A stretch of DNA of 64,000 nt from Herbaspirillum sp. alder98 (GTDB lineage Bacteria; Pseudomonadota; Gammaproteobacteria; Burkholderiales; Burkholderiaceae_D), in contig NZ_JAIUCY010000004.1 in the NCBI RefSeq assembly GCF_020179755.1, forward strand, positions 62,001-126,000, written 5' to 3'. The position numbers and the translations under genes were made by a program. The stretch's first letter is position 1. The number at the start of each line of letters is the position of its first letter. Positions 26,435-34,776 of the stretch are shown piece after piece. Below the pieces are notes generated by a model. The model searched no databases. It saw nothing but the letters and a program-made list of their open reading frames with translations, and was not told where the DNA came from.

Positions 26435-26489
26435 GCTTTCGCCACCGCGCCGGATCCCGCAGGACCCGGCGCTTACACCTTCAATGCGA

Positions 26490-28136
26490 TCAACGGAACA
26501 GCACGGCCGTCTTCTGCAATGTCAGGGTGATGCCCCACACCAGCGGGATACCCACTGCCAGCCATGCTGCGCCGATCAGGACCGGGTTGCCGCCGCTGCC
26601 GATCTTGGACAGGTCGGCGCCCGATGCGGTGGCGGCAGCGTCGGCGGCCGATTTCTCGTGCGCCAGTTGCTTTTCACGCGCCAACTCTTCCGGCGTCATG
26701 AAGTGCTTGGCGGCCACCGGACGGATCAGCAGGTTGCAGATCAGGCCCAGCACCAGCATGCCGGCCAGGATGTACATCGTGGTGTTGTAGACCTGCTCAC
26801 GCGGCATGCCCAGCGACAGCTGGTATTCGCGCATGTAGTTCACCACCACCGGACCCAGGATGCCGGCGGTCGCCCACGCGGTCAGCAGGCGACCGTGGAT
26901 GGCGCCCACCATCTGGGTGCCGAACAGGTCGGCCAGGTAAGCCGGCACGGTGGCGAAACCGCCGCCGTACATCGACAGGATGATGCACACCGCGCCGACG
27001 AACAGCGCCACGCTGCCGGCCTGGGCCGACCATGGCAGGCTCACGTACAACACGAAGCCCAGCACGAAGAAGATCACGTAGGTCAGCTTGCGACCGAAGA
27101 AGTCCGAGCACGACGCCCAGGCAAAACGACCACCGATGTTGAACAGGCTGATCAGGCCGGTAAAGCCCGCTGCCAGTGCGGCGATGGCGGCCTTCTGTTC
27201 GACCGACAGGTCGTTGAAGCCGACATTGACGCCCAGCAGGTGACCGCCGAACACTTCCTGCAGCATCGGCGAGGAGATGCCGATGACGCCGATACCGGCC
27301 GACACGTTCAGGCACAGCACCAGCCACACCAGCCAGAACTGGGGAATGCCCCACACCTTGCTGACGTGCACGTGGTTCTGCGTGATCATGGTGTTGCTGG
27401 CCTGGGTCGCCGGTGGCGTCCAGCCGGCCGGCTTCCAGCCCGAAGGCGGCACCCGGTAGCCGAAGGCGCCGGCCATCATGAACACGAAGTAGATCGCGGC
27501 CATGGCGACGAAGGTTTCCCACACGCCGACCGAGGTCGGGGTGGCGAAATGGCGCATCAGCATGTCGGCCAGCGGGCTACCCACCAGCGCGCCGCCACCG
27601 AAGCCCATGATGGCCATGCCGGTGGCCATGCCACGACGGTCAGGGAACCACTTGATCAGGGTCGACACCGGCGAGATGTAACCCAGGCCCAGACCGATAC
27701 CGCCGATCACGCCCGAGCCCACCCACATCAGCCACAGCTGGTGGGTCTTGACGCCGATGGCCGAGATCAGCAGACCGCCGCACCAGCACAATGCAGCCAC
27801 CACACCGGCCTTGCGCGGACCGGCATGTTCCAGCCAGCCACCCCAGATCGCCGCCGAGATACCCAGCAGCACGAAGAACATGGTGTACATCCAGCCCAGC
27901 ATCGAGATCTTCCAGTCACAGGTGGACGAGAAAATCTGGGCGAAGAAGCCGATATCGGCTCCGCAGGCGATCGGGGCGGTGACGCCCAGCGCCTTGGACA
28001 AGGGCAGCCAGAACACGGAAAAACCGTAGGCCATGCCAATACAAAGATGGATTGCGAGTGCAGCCGGCGGGACCAACCAACGGTTGAATCCGGGCTTGGC
28101 AACCGTATGTTCCTTTTGCAGGAAATCGAAAGCCAT
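26490..28136 (-). CDS. OFA-family MFS transporter (oxalate/formate type)
   Basis: An inner-membrane major facilitator of 548 residues with about 12 helices plus a long cytoplasmic loop and a C-terminal extension with a final helix. The sequence shows the OFA pattern (GYISPVSTLIKWFPDRRGMATGMAIMGFGGGA and a second half with FNIGGRFAWASCSDFFGRK). Founders of the family exchange oxalate and formate. Its position beside formate dehydrogenase supports formate or oxalate transport. CGGAGGAATA precedes the ATG. Confidence 0.88.
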   Translation of the reverse strand: MAFDFLQKEHTVAKPGFNRWLVPPAALAIHLCIGMAYGFSVFWLPLSKALGVTAPIACGADIGFFAQIFSSTCDWKISMLGWMYTMFFVLLGISAAIWGGWLEHAGPRKAGVVAALCWCGGLLISAIGVKTHQLWLMWVGSGVIGGIGLGLGYISPVSTLIKWFPDRRGMATGMAIMGFGGGALVGSPLADMLMRHFATPTSVGVWETFVAMAAIYFVFMMAGAFGYRVPPSGWKPAGWTPPATQASNTMITQNHVHVSKVWGIPQFWLVWLVLCLNVSAGIGVIGISSPMLQEVFGGHLLGVNVGFNDLSVEQKAAIAALAAGFTGLISLFNIGGRFAWASCSDFFGRKLTYVIFFVLGFVLYVSLPWSAQAGSVALFVGAVCIILSMYGGGFATVPAYLADLFGTQMVGAIHGRLLTAWATAGILGPVVVNYMREYQLSLGMPREQVYNTTMYILAGMLVLGLICNLLIRPVAAKHFMTPEELAREKQLAHEKSAADAAATASGADLSKIGSGGNPVLIGAAWLAVGIPLVWGITLTLQKTAVLFR

Positions 28137-28196
28137 TATTCCTCCGAATACTTATTTAATGATGTGAATCGGAGAAACCCGTGGCAAACCCGGTGG

Positions 28197-28213
28197 AACC
28201 GCGTTACGGTTCA
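28197..28213. promoter_or_regulatory. Inverted repeat in divergent promoter region
   Basis: GAACCG-CGTTA-CGGTTC, with flanking GTG/CAC nearly extending the symmetry, lies 61 bases before the OFA transporter start. It is a candidate site for the divergently encoded regulator. Confidence 0.4.
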
Positions 28214-28304
28214 CCCTTGCAAGAGGCCCCTCCCCTTTATATATGAACAACACCACATATATTTTTATCAAATTACGTGGGTTGCGGGCGAATTATCCTC
28301 CAAA

Positions 28305-28318
28305 TTGACCTGGATCAA
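28305..28318. promoter_or_regulatory. FNR/ANR-like box between OFA transporter and regulator
   Basis: TTGACCTGGATCAA differs from the FNR/ANR consensus TTGATnnnnATCAA by one base. It lies 20 bases before the regulator start codon and about 170 bases before the transporter start, in an AT-rich divergent region. Spacing to a good -10 on either strand is not ideal, so it is a candidate only. Confidence 0.4.
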
Positions 28319-28337
28319 TATGCTATATTTTGCATAA

Positions 28338-29405
28338 ATGTATAAAGTCCACATCAAGCCTCACTGGGAGATTTCCCACGATAACGAGACCCCTCTCGAC
28401 ACCACCAACCTGCTGACTTTGCTAACGGCAATCCAGCAGAGCGGATCGATTGCGCAGGCCGCCCAGCAGATCCGTTATTCGTACCGGCATGCCTGGGGCC
28501 TGCTGCGCGATGCCGAGCGCATCTTCGACAACAACCTGATCGACAGCGGCCGCGGACGCGGCACCACGCTGACCGCTTTCGCCAACAAATTGCTGTGGGC
28601 CGACCGGCTGGTGACGGCACGGCTGTCGCCCACCCTCGACAGCCTGGCCTCGGAGCTCGAGACCGAACTGGGCAAGACGGTCAACGGCAGCGCGCAAACC
28701 ATTCGCCTCAACGCCAGCCACGGTTTTGCGGTAGCCGCGCTGCTCGACAAACTGAACGCAGCGCGCTTGCCGGTGGAAGTGCGTTATCGCCACAGCACCG
28801 ATGCGGTGGCGGCGTTGTCGCGCCAGGAATGCGACCTGGCCGGCTTTCATGTGCCGCTGGGCGAATTCGAGCGCCCCGCCATTGCCGCCTACGCCAAGTG
28901 GCTCAACGGTCGCAGCGACTGCCTGATCCACCTGGCGGTGCGCAGCCAGGGACTGTTTGTCCCGCCGGGCAACCCAAAGGGCGTGCGTTCGCTGGCCGAC
29001 CTGACCCGCAATGAATTGCGCTTCGTCAATCGCGAAGCCGGCTCCGGCACGCGCATGCTGCTGGAACTGATGCTGGCCGACGCCGGCATCTCGCCCAAGA
29101 ACATCAACGGCTTCGAAAACACCGAGTTCACCCACTCGGCGGTGGCCGCCTTCATCGCCAGCGGCATGGGCGATGTCGGCTTCGGGGTGCAGACCGCATC
29201 GCAACGCTTCGGGCTGGAATTCATCCCGCTGGTGCGCGAGCGCTACTTCTTTGCGCTGCCGGCGGCGTCCCTGCACGATCCCTTGATCCGGGCGGTGATC
29301 GACACCCTGCAGTCGAATGCCTTCCGCGGCGTGGTCAACAACCTGGCCGGCTACGACGCCACCGATACCGGTCGCATCATCACCCTCAAGGAAGCCTTCG
29401 GCTGA
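28338..29405 (+). CDS. ModE-type HTH regulator with periplasmic-binding-like domain
   Basis: A 355-residue transcription regulator. Residues about 20-95 form a ModE/LysR-like winged helix (LLTAIQQSGSIAQAAQQIRYSYRHAWGLLRDAE, then GRGRGTTLTAFANKLL). Residues about 115-350 resemble a molybdate/tungstate periplasmic-binding-protein-like ligand domain (NREAGSGTRMLLELML, HSAVAAFIASGMGDVGFGV). The enzyme encoded by the neighbouring fds operon needs molybdenum, so the ligand might be molybdate or an oxyanion signal; this is inference. It is transcribed away from the OFA transporter. Confidence 0.78.
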   Translation: MYKVHIKPHWEISHDNETPLDTTNLLTLLTAIQQSGSIAQAAQQIRYSYRHAWGLLRDAERIFDNNLIDSGRGRGTTLTAFANKLLWADRLVTARLSPTLDSLASELETELGKTVNGSAQTIRLNASHGFAVAALLDKLNAARLPVEVRYRHSTDAVAALSRQECDLAGFHVPLGEFERPAIAAYAKWLNGRSDCLIHLAVRSQGLFVPPGNPKGVRSLADLTRNELRFVNREAGSGTRMLLELMLADAGISPKNINGFENTEFTHSAVAAFIASGMGDVGFGVQTASQRFGLEFIPLVRERYFFALPAASLHDPLIRAVIDTLQSNAFRGVVNNLAGYDATDTGRIITLKEAFG

Positions 29406-29514
29406 CAGCGACTGCGCGCGATTGCTTGTCCGGCGGCAGCGAAGAGGCTACACTTCGCGCCCTTCCTGCGACACCCTGGTCGCAGCGGATCATGCCTTCT
29501 CTTGCCGTCGCTTC

Positions 29515-30423
29515 ATGAACCTCGCCGCCCTCGATCCCAAGCTTCTCTCCCTGCTCGACGCCGTCCTCGACGAAACCCACCTGGCGCGTGCCGCCGCCCG
29601 TGTAGGCCTGCCGCTGGCGGCGGCCGCCGCCGCGCTGGAACGTTGCCGGCAGTTGTTTGCCGACCCGTTGCTGGAAGACGGCGGCCAAGCCATGCAACTG
29701 ACCGCCACCGCCCAGGCCCTGCGCGAACCGCTGCGCCAGGTGCTGGCCGCGCGCACCGCACAGGCCGCAACAGAGGCTGCGCTCCCGCGCCAGGTGCGCA
29801 TCGCGATGCCGGACTATCCGGCGCAGATGCTGGCCCAACCGCTGTATGAAGAACTGAGCGCCAGCGCACCGCATCTGGAGATCGTCTTTCAACCCTGGCT
29901 GAACCAGGCCGATGCCGCCAGCGCTCTCGAAACCGGAACTTGCGACGTCGCCATCGGTTCGGTCGCGCGCACCCATGGCAACCTGCGCAGCCGCGAAGTC
30001 CTGCAGGAGCGCTGCGTGGTGGTGATGCGCCACGACCATCCGGCAGCACACCAGTTGACCCTGCAGCGCTGGCTGACCTATCCGCACCTGGTGGTGTCGA
30101 GCCTGGATGAACTCAATCGCGCGGTCGACACGCAACTGGCCGCGCACGGACAAACCCGCCGCGTGGCCATGGTGGTGCCGCAGTTCCTGATGGTGCCGCC
30201 GCTGCTGCACAACTCGGACCTGATCGCCATGATGCCCATGCATTGCGTCCCGGCCGCGACCGCCGCCCATCCGGTGGCGCTGGCCTGCCTGCGTCCGCCG
30301 CTGCCGCTGCCGGGCCTGCCACTGCACTTGCTGCGCCACCGCCGCAGCGACGGCGACGATGCCGTCGAGCAGGTCGCGCAGGCATTGGAACGCCTCATCA
30401 AGAGCCGGGTGGCGGGACGTTGA
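29515..30423 (+). CDS. LysR-family transcriptional regulator with divergent HTH
   Basis: A 302-residue LysR-type regulator. The N-terminal winged helix is recognisable by position (LLSLLDAVLDETHLARAAARVGL) but is rich in Ala and departs from the LysR consensus. The effector domain begins around residue 95 (QVRIAMPDYPAQMLAQPLYEEL), in the style of the NodD/NahR group, with CDVAIGSV and a late MMPMHCVP block. It is a single gene between the ModE-like regulator and the mutarotase gene on the same strand. Targets are unknown. Confidence 0.82.
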   Translation: MNLAALDPKLLSLLDAVLDETHLARAAARVGLPLAAAAAALERCRQLFADPLLEDGGQAMQLTATAQALREPLRQVLAARTAQAATEAALPRQVRIAMPDYPAQMLAQPLYEELSASAPHLEIVFQPWLNQADAASALETGTCDVAIGSVARTHGNLRSREVLQERCVVVMRHDHPAAHQLTLQRWLTYPHLVVSSLDELNRAVDTQLAAHGQTRRVAMVVPQFLMVPPLLHNSDLIAMMPMHCVPAATAAHPVALACLRPPLPLPGLPLHLLRHRRSDGDDAVEQVAQALERLIKSRVAGR

Positions 30424-30567
30424 TGGCGCGTCGGCGTAATTGCCTAATATAAAAACGACAAGCACTGACACACCGTGGCCGGACTGAATCCCGTCGCGGC
30501 CATTCCGCAAGCTGCCGAAATGTGGCAGGCTTGCGCCATCTCAATTAATTCTCTGGAGTTGTCTGGC

Positions 30568-31503
30568 ATGAGCCTCACCGAAAGCGACGTTGCCCCGCTG
30601 GAAATTCCGCATATCCAGCAGATCGAAGTGAACCAGCTGCAATGCCTGCGGGTACAGAACAGCCGCGGCGAATTGCTGCTGGCGTTGCAGGGCGCGCAGG
30701 TGTTGCGCTACCAGCCGCATGGCCAGGAACCCTTGATCTGGCTGAGCGACGAAGCCGCCTTCGAAGCCGGCCACGCGGTGCGCGGTGGCATCCCGGTCTG
30801 CTGGCCCTGGTTCGGCGACCTGATGCGCAATCCGCCACAGGTGCAGGCGCTGCATTCGGGCGGCCGCCTGCCGGCGCACGGCCTGGTACGCAGTATCGAA
30901 TGGACGCTGCAGGAAAGCGCCATCGAAGGCGACCGCGTGCGGCTGCTGCTGGCCATTCCCGCCACCACTGACTCGCCCAGCCTGCGCCATCTGCCGCATG
31001 GGCTGGAGCTGCTGCTGGAGATCGTGCTGGACGACCGGCTGCACCTGAACCTGACCACCCGCAACGGCAGCGAGCAGCACCTGGCGCTGACCCAGGCGCT
31101 GCACAGCTACTTTGCGGTCTCCAACATCATCAACGTGACGGTCGAAGGGCTGGAAGGCCAGAACTACATCGAGACGCTAGAAGGCTGGGCCGAGCGCCAG
31201 CAGAAACGCGACCTGGTGGTCAGCAGCGAAACCGACCGCATCTATCTCGACCTGCCGCCGCGCCTGACGCTGCGCGACGAGGGCTGGAACCGCCGCATCC
31301 ATATCGACGCCCGCGGTTCGACCTCGGCGGTGGTCTGGAATCCCTGGGTCAGCAAGGCGCGCCGGCTGTCGCAGTTTGCCGATGACGCCTGGCAGCACAT
31401 GCTGTGCATCGAGACCGCCAACGTGATGAAGGACCTGGTCGAACTGGCGCCCGGCGAGGAACATACCCTGGGGGTAACACTCACAGGCGAGCCATTGGCC
31501 TGA
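30568..31503 (+). CDS. D-hexose-6-phosphate mutarotase (YeaD family)
   Basis: A soluble aldose-1-epimerase-like beta-sandwich protein of 311 residues that equilibrates the alpha and beta anomers of glucose-6-phosphate. The family motifs AVRGGIPVCWPWFG (about residues 70-85), the catalytic His in LPAHGLVRSIEW and the late NPWVSKARRLSQFADDAWQHMLCIETAN block are all present. GGAG lies about 10 bases before the ATG. It appears as a single gene following two regulators. Confidence 0.92.
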   Translation: MSLTESDVAPLEIPHIQQIEVNQLQCLRVQNSRGELLLALQGAQVLRYQPHGQEPLIWLSDEAAFEAGHAVRGGIPVCWPWFGDLMRNPPQVQALHSGGRLPAHGLVRSIEWTLQESAIEGDRVRLLLAIPATTDSPSLRHLPHGLELLLEIVLDDRLHLNLTTRNGSEQHLALTQALHSYFAVSNIINVTVEGLEGQNYIETLEGWAERQQKRDLVVSSETDRIYLDLPPRLTLRDEGWNRRIHIDARGSTSAVVWNPWVSKARRLSQFADDAWQHMLCIETANVMKDLVELAPGEEHTLGVTLTGEPLA

Positions 31504-31512
31504 CGTGTTAGG

Positions 31513-31671
31513 ATGCTGACAACTGTAACTAACATGATCACTGTGGCGAACATGCATCCCCGGCTGCGCGGCGCCGGTCACCGCATCTTGGCGAGCACCT
31601 TGTTCTGGAGCGTCATGCTGACCTTGCTGCTGGAAGACGATGTGGCCATGCTGGCCTGCATGTTCAGCTGA
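31513..31671 (+). CDS. Possible small membrane protein (uncertain)
   Basis: An open frame of 52 codons in the gap between the mutarotase gene and the next secreted protein. A shorter reading from Met14 gives MHPRLRGAGHRILASTLFWS followed by a hydrophobic stretch (VMLTLLL), an acidic EDD and a Met/Cys-rich end. It has GTTAGG nearby but no good Shine-Dalgarno. The short hydrophobic segment and lack of known relatives leave this speculative. Confidence 0.25.
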   Translation: MLTTVTNMITVANMHPRLRGAGHRILASTLFWSVMLTLLLEDDVAMLACMFS

Positions 31672-31684
31672 TCGCGCACTTGCC

Positions 31685-32128
31685 TTGATTAACACCTCTT
31701 CCTTCCTGCCATCCACCAGGCGCCTGGTGGCCACTACCCTGCTGGCCCTGCTGGGCGGCGCGGCGCTGCCGGCGCATGCCGAGTGGCTGCCGCTGGGCGA
31801 CAACAGCATCGGCAGCTTCTTCATCGACAAGAGCAGCATCGTCGCCACTCGCGGCATACGCCAGGCGCAGATCCTGCTGAACTGGACGCGCCCGCAATTG
31901 TTGATGGGCCAGGGCAGCAAGACCTATTACACCTCAGAGGTCTCGACCGCCTATTTCGACTGCGCCAATCACCAGTTAGGCTTTGGCAGCCGCAAGATGT
32001 ATGCGCAGCCGGATGGAAAGGGCCAGGTGCTGCTGGCGCCGCAACTTTCGTATTCGGACGTCAAGCTGTCCGACCCGCCGCCCGGCTCCACCGGCGAGCG
32101 TGCCATCGATGCGGTGTGCGGCAAGTAA
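31685..32128 (+). CDS. Exported protein similar to surface-adhesin protein E
   Basis: A secreted protein of about 147 residues with a signal peptide ending LPAHA before EWLPLGDNS. The mature domain (FFIDKSSIVATRGIRQAQILLNW, then TYYTSEVSTAYFDCANHQLG) has the pattern I associate with the surface-adhesin E family: small proteins with the W...D...I repeat and two Cys (DCANHQ and VCGK). The start is uncertain: TTG here gives a conventional signal, while an ATG 45 bases upstream has GGAAG before it. Function in this organism is unknown. Confidence 0.7.
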   Translation: MINTSSFLPSTRRLVATTLLALLGGAALPAHAEWLPLGDNSIGSFFIDKSSIVATRGIRQAQILLNWTRPQLLMGQGSKTYYTSEVSTAYFDCANHQLGFGSRKMYAQPDGKGQVLLAPQLSYSDVKLSDPPPGSTGERAIDAVCGK

Positions 32129-32146
32129 ATTCTCTATGGCCGGGTC

Positions 32147-32175
32147 TTGCCGATTATCAAAAAAGTCGTCATAAT
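32147..32175 (+). promoter_or_regulatory. Promoter of tRNA-Leu gene
   Basis: TTGCCG, 17-base spacer, CATAAT, ending 14 bases before the tRNA. Spacing and position suit a sigma-70 tRNA promoter. Confidence 0.7.
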
Positions 32176-32189
32176 CGCGGGCTTGCGTT

Positions 32190-32274
32190 GCCGGGATGGC
32201 GGAATAGGTAGACGCACGGGACTCAAAATCCCGCGCCGCAAGGCGTGCCGGTTCGATTCCGGCTCCCGGCACCA
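32190..32274 (+). tRNA. tRNA-Leu (anticodon CAA)
   Basis: An 85-base class II tRNA. The acceptor stem GCCGGGA pairs with TCCCGGC, with the 3' ACCA encoded. The anticodon stem CGGGA/TCCCG encloses the loop CTCAAAA, so the anticodon is CAA and reads UUG. A long variable arm (GCGCCGCAAGGCGT) and the T-arm GCCGG-TTCGATT-CCGGC complete the cloverleaf. Its own promoter lies upstream and a terminator about 90 bases downstream. Confidence 0.97.
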
Positions 32275-32366
32275 GAGGTTTGGTTCCAGAAGTAATGGTG
32301 GGTTGCAACAACGGTCGAGATGTCATGCAAATGCTCGCCTCCGTGGTGCGCCAGCCACACAAAATC

Positions 32367-32402
32367 AGGTGGGTACGATGAACTCGTTCCCGCCTTTTTT
32401 TT
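32367..32402 (+). terminator. Intrinsic terminator after tRNA-Leu
   Basis: AGGTGGGTACGA pairs with TCGTTCCCGCCT (one mismatch, one G-T) around TGAAC and is followed by eight T residues. It isolates the APE cluster from upstream transcription. Confidence 0.85.
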
Positions 32403-32652
32403 CGACCATGAATCAAATGTAAATTTGCGTATATTTAAGGCATGATGCCGTAGCATCTGTCTTTGATAACGCAGCTTCACATATATATACGCCGCCGGAT
32501 CCAGCCTGCACAGCCAACAAAAAAAGCAGGTGGGGGGCTCGACCGAATGGCCGCATCGCACAGCGCGCAGTTTGCGCATGTGCAAGCAGTCGCAAGAGCG
32601 GGGTCCGGGTAACACATAGCCATATACAAAAGCCTCAGGGCTTTTAGAGAAT
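32403..32652 (+). promoter_or_regulatory. Leader and promoter region of the APE cluster
   Basis: This 250-bp gene-free stretch must contain the promoter of the long pigment operon. Its left half is much richer in A and T than the surroundings (AAATTTGCGTATATTTAAGG, then CACATATATATACG). I cannot choose a single -35/-10 pair. No regulator gene lies in the cluster. Confidence 0.4.
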
Positions 32653-33435
32653 ATGCTTTTTGGGGATGTCAGCTTTTCAGTTGCATCGCATGCGGCATGG
32701 GTTCCGGGAATCGATTCCGCAGAAGCCTGGCAGCAATGGATCAACGGCCATGTTGCGGCAGCAGGTTCGGGAGAACCTGCCGTCAAGAGCATGCCGCCCA
32801 TGCTCCGCCGCCGCGCCAGCCCGGCCGGCAAGATTGCTCTCGAAACCGCCTATGCGGCGCATCCGTTGTCGCCTTTGGACGACGGCGCCGGTGCTGATGA
32901 TATCCCCCTCGTATTTGCTTCGCGCCATGGCGAATGCGCCCGCTCTGTCGAATTGCTGCAAGAGCTGGTCGCCGGCAGCGCCTTGTCACCGACCTCGTTC
33001 AGTCTGTCGGTCCATAACGCCAACGTCGGCCTGTTCTCGATTGCGCGCGGCATGCGCGGCAACGGCATTGCGGTCGCCGCCGGCGCCAGCACGGTCGAGC
33101 ACGCGCTGATCGAAGCCTGCGGCCTGCTGGCCGATGGCGCCGCGCAAGTGCTGGTGGTGATGGCCGACGGCCCGCTGCCATCGATCTTCGATGGTTTTCG
33201 CGACTGCGATGATCAGCCGTTCGGCTGGGCCTGGCTGATCCAGGGCGCCGACGAGCAGGCTGCCCTGCCGGTACTGTCGCTGCAATGGAGCGCCGACGAG
33301 CAACCGCCGCAAGCACCTGACGCCATCGAACCGGGCGGACTCGACGTGTTGCGCTTCTTCCTGTCGGCGCCAGACCAGGCCGGCCTGGTTCGCCGCGCCA
33401 ATGGCCGCCGCTGGCACTGGATCCGCCATGCATAA
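32653..33435 (+). CDS. apeC: APE ketosynthase chain-length factor
   Basis: A 260-residue ketosynthase-like protein of the chain-length-factor type. The thiolase half-domain is visible (SFSLSVHNANVGLFSIARGM, then IAVAAGASTVEHALIEACGLL), but the position of the nucleophilic Cys is occupied by AGAST, so it cannot condense by itself. In characterised APE systems such a subunit pairs with the active ketosynthase ApeO and sets polyene length. It is the first gene of the cluster. AGAGA lies close before the ATG. The stop overlaps the next start. Confidence 0.85.
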   Translation: MLFGDVSFSVASHAAWVPGIDSAEAWQQWINGHVAAAGSGEPAVKSMPPMLRRRASPAGKIALETAYAAHPLSPLDDGAGADDIPLVFASRHGECARSVELLQELVAGSALSPTSFSLSVHNANVGLFSIARGMRGNGIAVAAGASTVEHALIEACGLLADGAAQVLVVMADGPLPSIFDGFRDCDDQPFGWAWLIQGADEQAALPVLSLQWSADEQPPQAPDAIEPGGLDVLRFFLSAPDQAGLVRRANGRRWHWIRHA

Positions 33436-34228
33436 ATTGATCGAGCAACGGCTGGACCGCATGTGGCGCATCGGCGCCACCGGCCTCTGCTTTGCCGTGT
33501 TCGGCGTGGGCGGACTGATGATGCGGCTGTTTGCATTTCCGCTGCTGGCGCTGCTGGTGCGGGATCGGCAACGTCGCATGCTGGCCGCGCGCCGGCTGAT
33601 CCAGCTGGCCATGCGCGGCTTCGTCGAACTGATGCGCGCCACCGGCGTGATCCGCTACCGCATCACCGGCCTCGAACGCCTGCAGCGCAATGGCCTGCTG
33701 ATCCTGGCCAACCACCCGACGCTGATCGACACGGTACTGCTGATGGCCTTCGTGCGGCATGCCGATTGCATCGTCAAGAATGCGCTGTGGCGCAATCCAT
33801 TTACGCGCGGCCCGGTGCAGGCGGCCGGTTATATCAGCAACGACCAGGGGCCGGAGCTGATCGAGGACTGCATCAATTCGATTCGCCGTGGCAGCAACCT
33901 GATCATTTTCCCCGAGGGAACCCGCACCCCGCGCGATGGCAGCATCAGCTTCAAGCGCGGTGCCGCCAATGTGGCGGTACGGGGCGACTGCGCCATCACC
34001 CCGGTGGTGATCCGCTGCACCCCGGCGACCCTCGGCAAGGGCTGCAAATGGTGGGACGTGCCTGCCACTGTGGCCCACTTCAGTATCGAGATCGGCCAGG
34101 ATATCGACCTCAGGCACGCCATCGGCGCCGGTGACTGCAACAATACCGCCATCGAGATCGACAACCCGAGTGCGGCCGCGCGCCAGCTCACTCATTACCT
34201 GCAACACTATTTCATGAAAGAAAGCTAG
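33428..34228 (+). CDS. PlsC-type 1-acyl-glycerol-3-phosphate acyltransferase of APE cluster
   Basis: A membrane-associated acyltransferase of 266 residues. An N-terminal hydrophobic region (ATGLCFAVFGVGGLMMRLFA) precedes the PlsC domain. The catalytic HX4D motif is NHPTLIDTVLL and the substrate motif FPEGTRTPRDG. It overlaps the end of the chain-length factor gene by 8 bases. In APE systems such enzymes probably help place the finished aryl-polyenoic acid on a lipid carrier in the membrane. The exact acceptor is unknown. Confidence 0.88.
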   Translation: MHKLIEQRLDRMWRIGATGLCFAVFGVGGLMMRLFAFPLLALLVRDRQRRMLAARRLIQLAMRGFVELMRATGVIRYRITGLERLQRNGLLILANHPTLIDTVLLMAFVRHADCIVKNALWRNPFTRGPVQAAGYISNDQGPELIEDCINSIRRGSNLIIFPEGTRTPRDGSISFKRGAANVAVRGDCAITPVVIRCTPATLGKGCKWWDVPATVAHFSIEIGQDIDLRHAIGAGDCNNTAIEIDNPSAAARQLTHYLQHYFMKES

Positions 34229-34231
34229 GCG

Positions 34232-34489
34232 ATGCAAACGCTCGAAGAAGACATCAAGGAACTGATCATCGAGGTTCTGCAACTGGAAGACATCGGCCCG
34301 GCTGACATCGATAGCGCAGCGCCACTGTTCGGCGACGGCCTGGGACTCGATTCCATCGATGCCCTGGAACTGGGCGTGGCCCTGCAAAAACGCTACGGCA
34401 TCACGCTGTCGGCCAATTCGGAAGAAACCCGCAAGCACTTCGCATCGGTGCAGGCGCTGGCGACGCTGGTCGCCAATCACAAGCAATAA
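34232..34489 (+). CDS. apeE: Acyl carrier protein 1 of APE cluster
   Basis: An acyl carrier protein of 85 residues. The 4'-phosphopantetheine serine lies in GLGLDSIDALELGVAL. Acidic residues dominate the first half, as usual for ACPs. It begins 3 bases after the acyltransferase stop codon and is followed 5 bases later by a second, different ACP. Two dedicated ACPs are the rule in APE clusters: one carries the starter or growing chain. The assignment to apeE rather than apeF is by order only. Confidence 0.88.
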   Translation: MQTLEEDIKELIIEVLQLEDIGPADIDSAAPLFGDGLGLDSIDALELGVALQKRYGITLSANSEETRKHFASVQALATLVANHKQ

Positions 34490-34494
34490 GGCGC

Positions 34495-34776
34495 ATGATG
34501 ACCACTTTGGCCCCTACCATGAACAAGGACGAGATCACCGTATGGATCATCGACATGCTGCACGAGATGTTCGAGATCGATAAGGCTGCCATCACGCCCC
34601 AGTCCAACCTCTATACCGATCTCGACATCGACAGCATCGATGCCGTCGATATCGTCGTCAAGCTGAACCAGATGACCGGCAAGCGCATCCAGCCCGATGT
34701 GTTCCGCACCGTGCGCACGGTGCAGGACGTGGTCGATGTGCTCGAAACGCTGATCGGCGCGGATGAAAAAGCCTGA
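34495..34776 (+). CDS. apeF: Acyl carrier protein 2 of APE cluster
   Basis: The second acyl carrier protein, 93 residues, with the attachment site YTDLDIDSIDAVDIVVKL. Three possible Met starts lie close together; AAGG precedes the first two, which form ATGATG. It overlaps the next gene by 14 bases. Divergence from the first ACP suggests that the two are used at different steps (starter loading and elongation), as reported for other APE systems. Confidence 0.87.
   Translation: MMTTLAPTMNKDEITVWIIDMLHEMFEIDKAAITPQSNLYTDLDIDSIDAVDIVVKLNQMTGKRIQPDVFRTVRTVQDVVDVLETLIGADEKA

Noticed and set aside
26008..26445. A 145-codon frame (MAKATDKNCTACRRF...) upstream of fdsG on the minus strand
   Set aside because: It overlaps the start of fdsG in another frame, crosses the 13-bp inverted repeat, and has no recognisable family. 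A shorter reading after GGGAGAAC is possible but unsupported.
32223..32831. A 202-codon open frame on the minus strand crossing tRNA-Leu
   Set aside because: It reads through the complement of the tRNA (giving the usual SRNRTGTP-type artefact) and the AT-rich APE leader, with no ribosome site. The tRNA is real.
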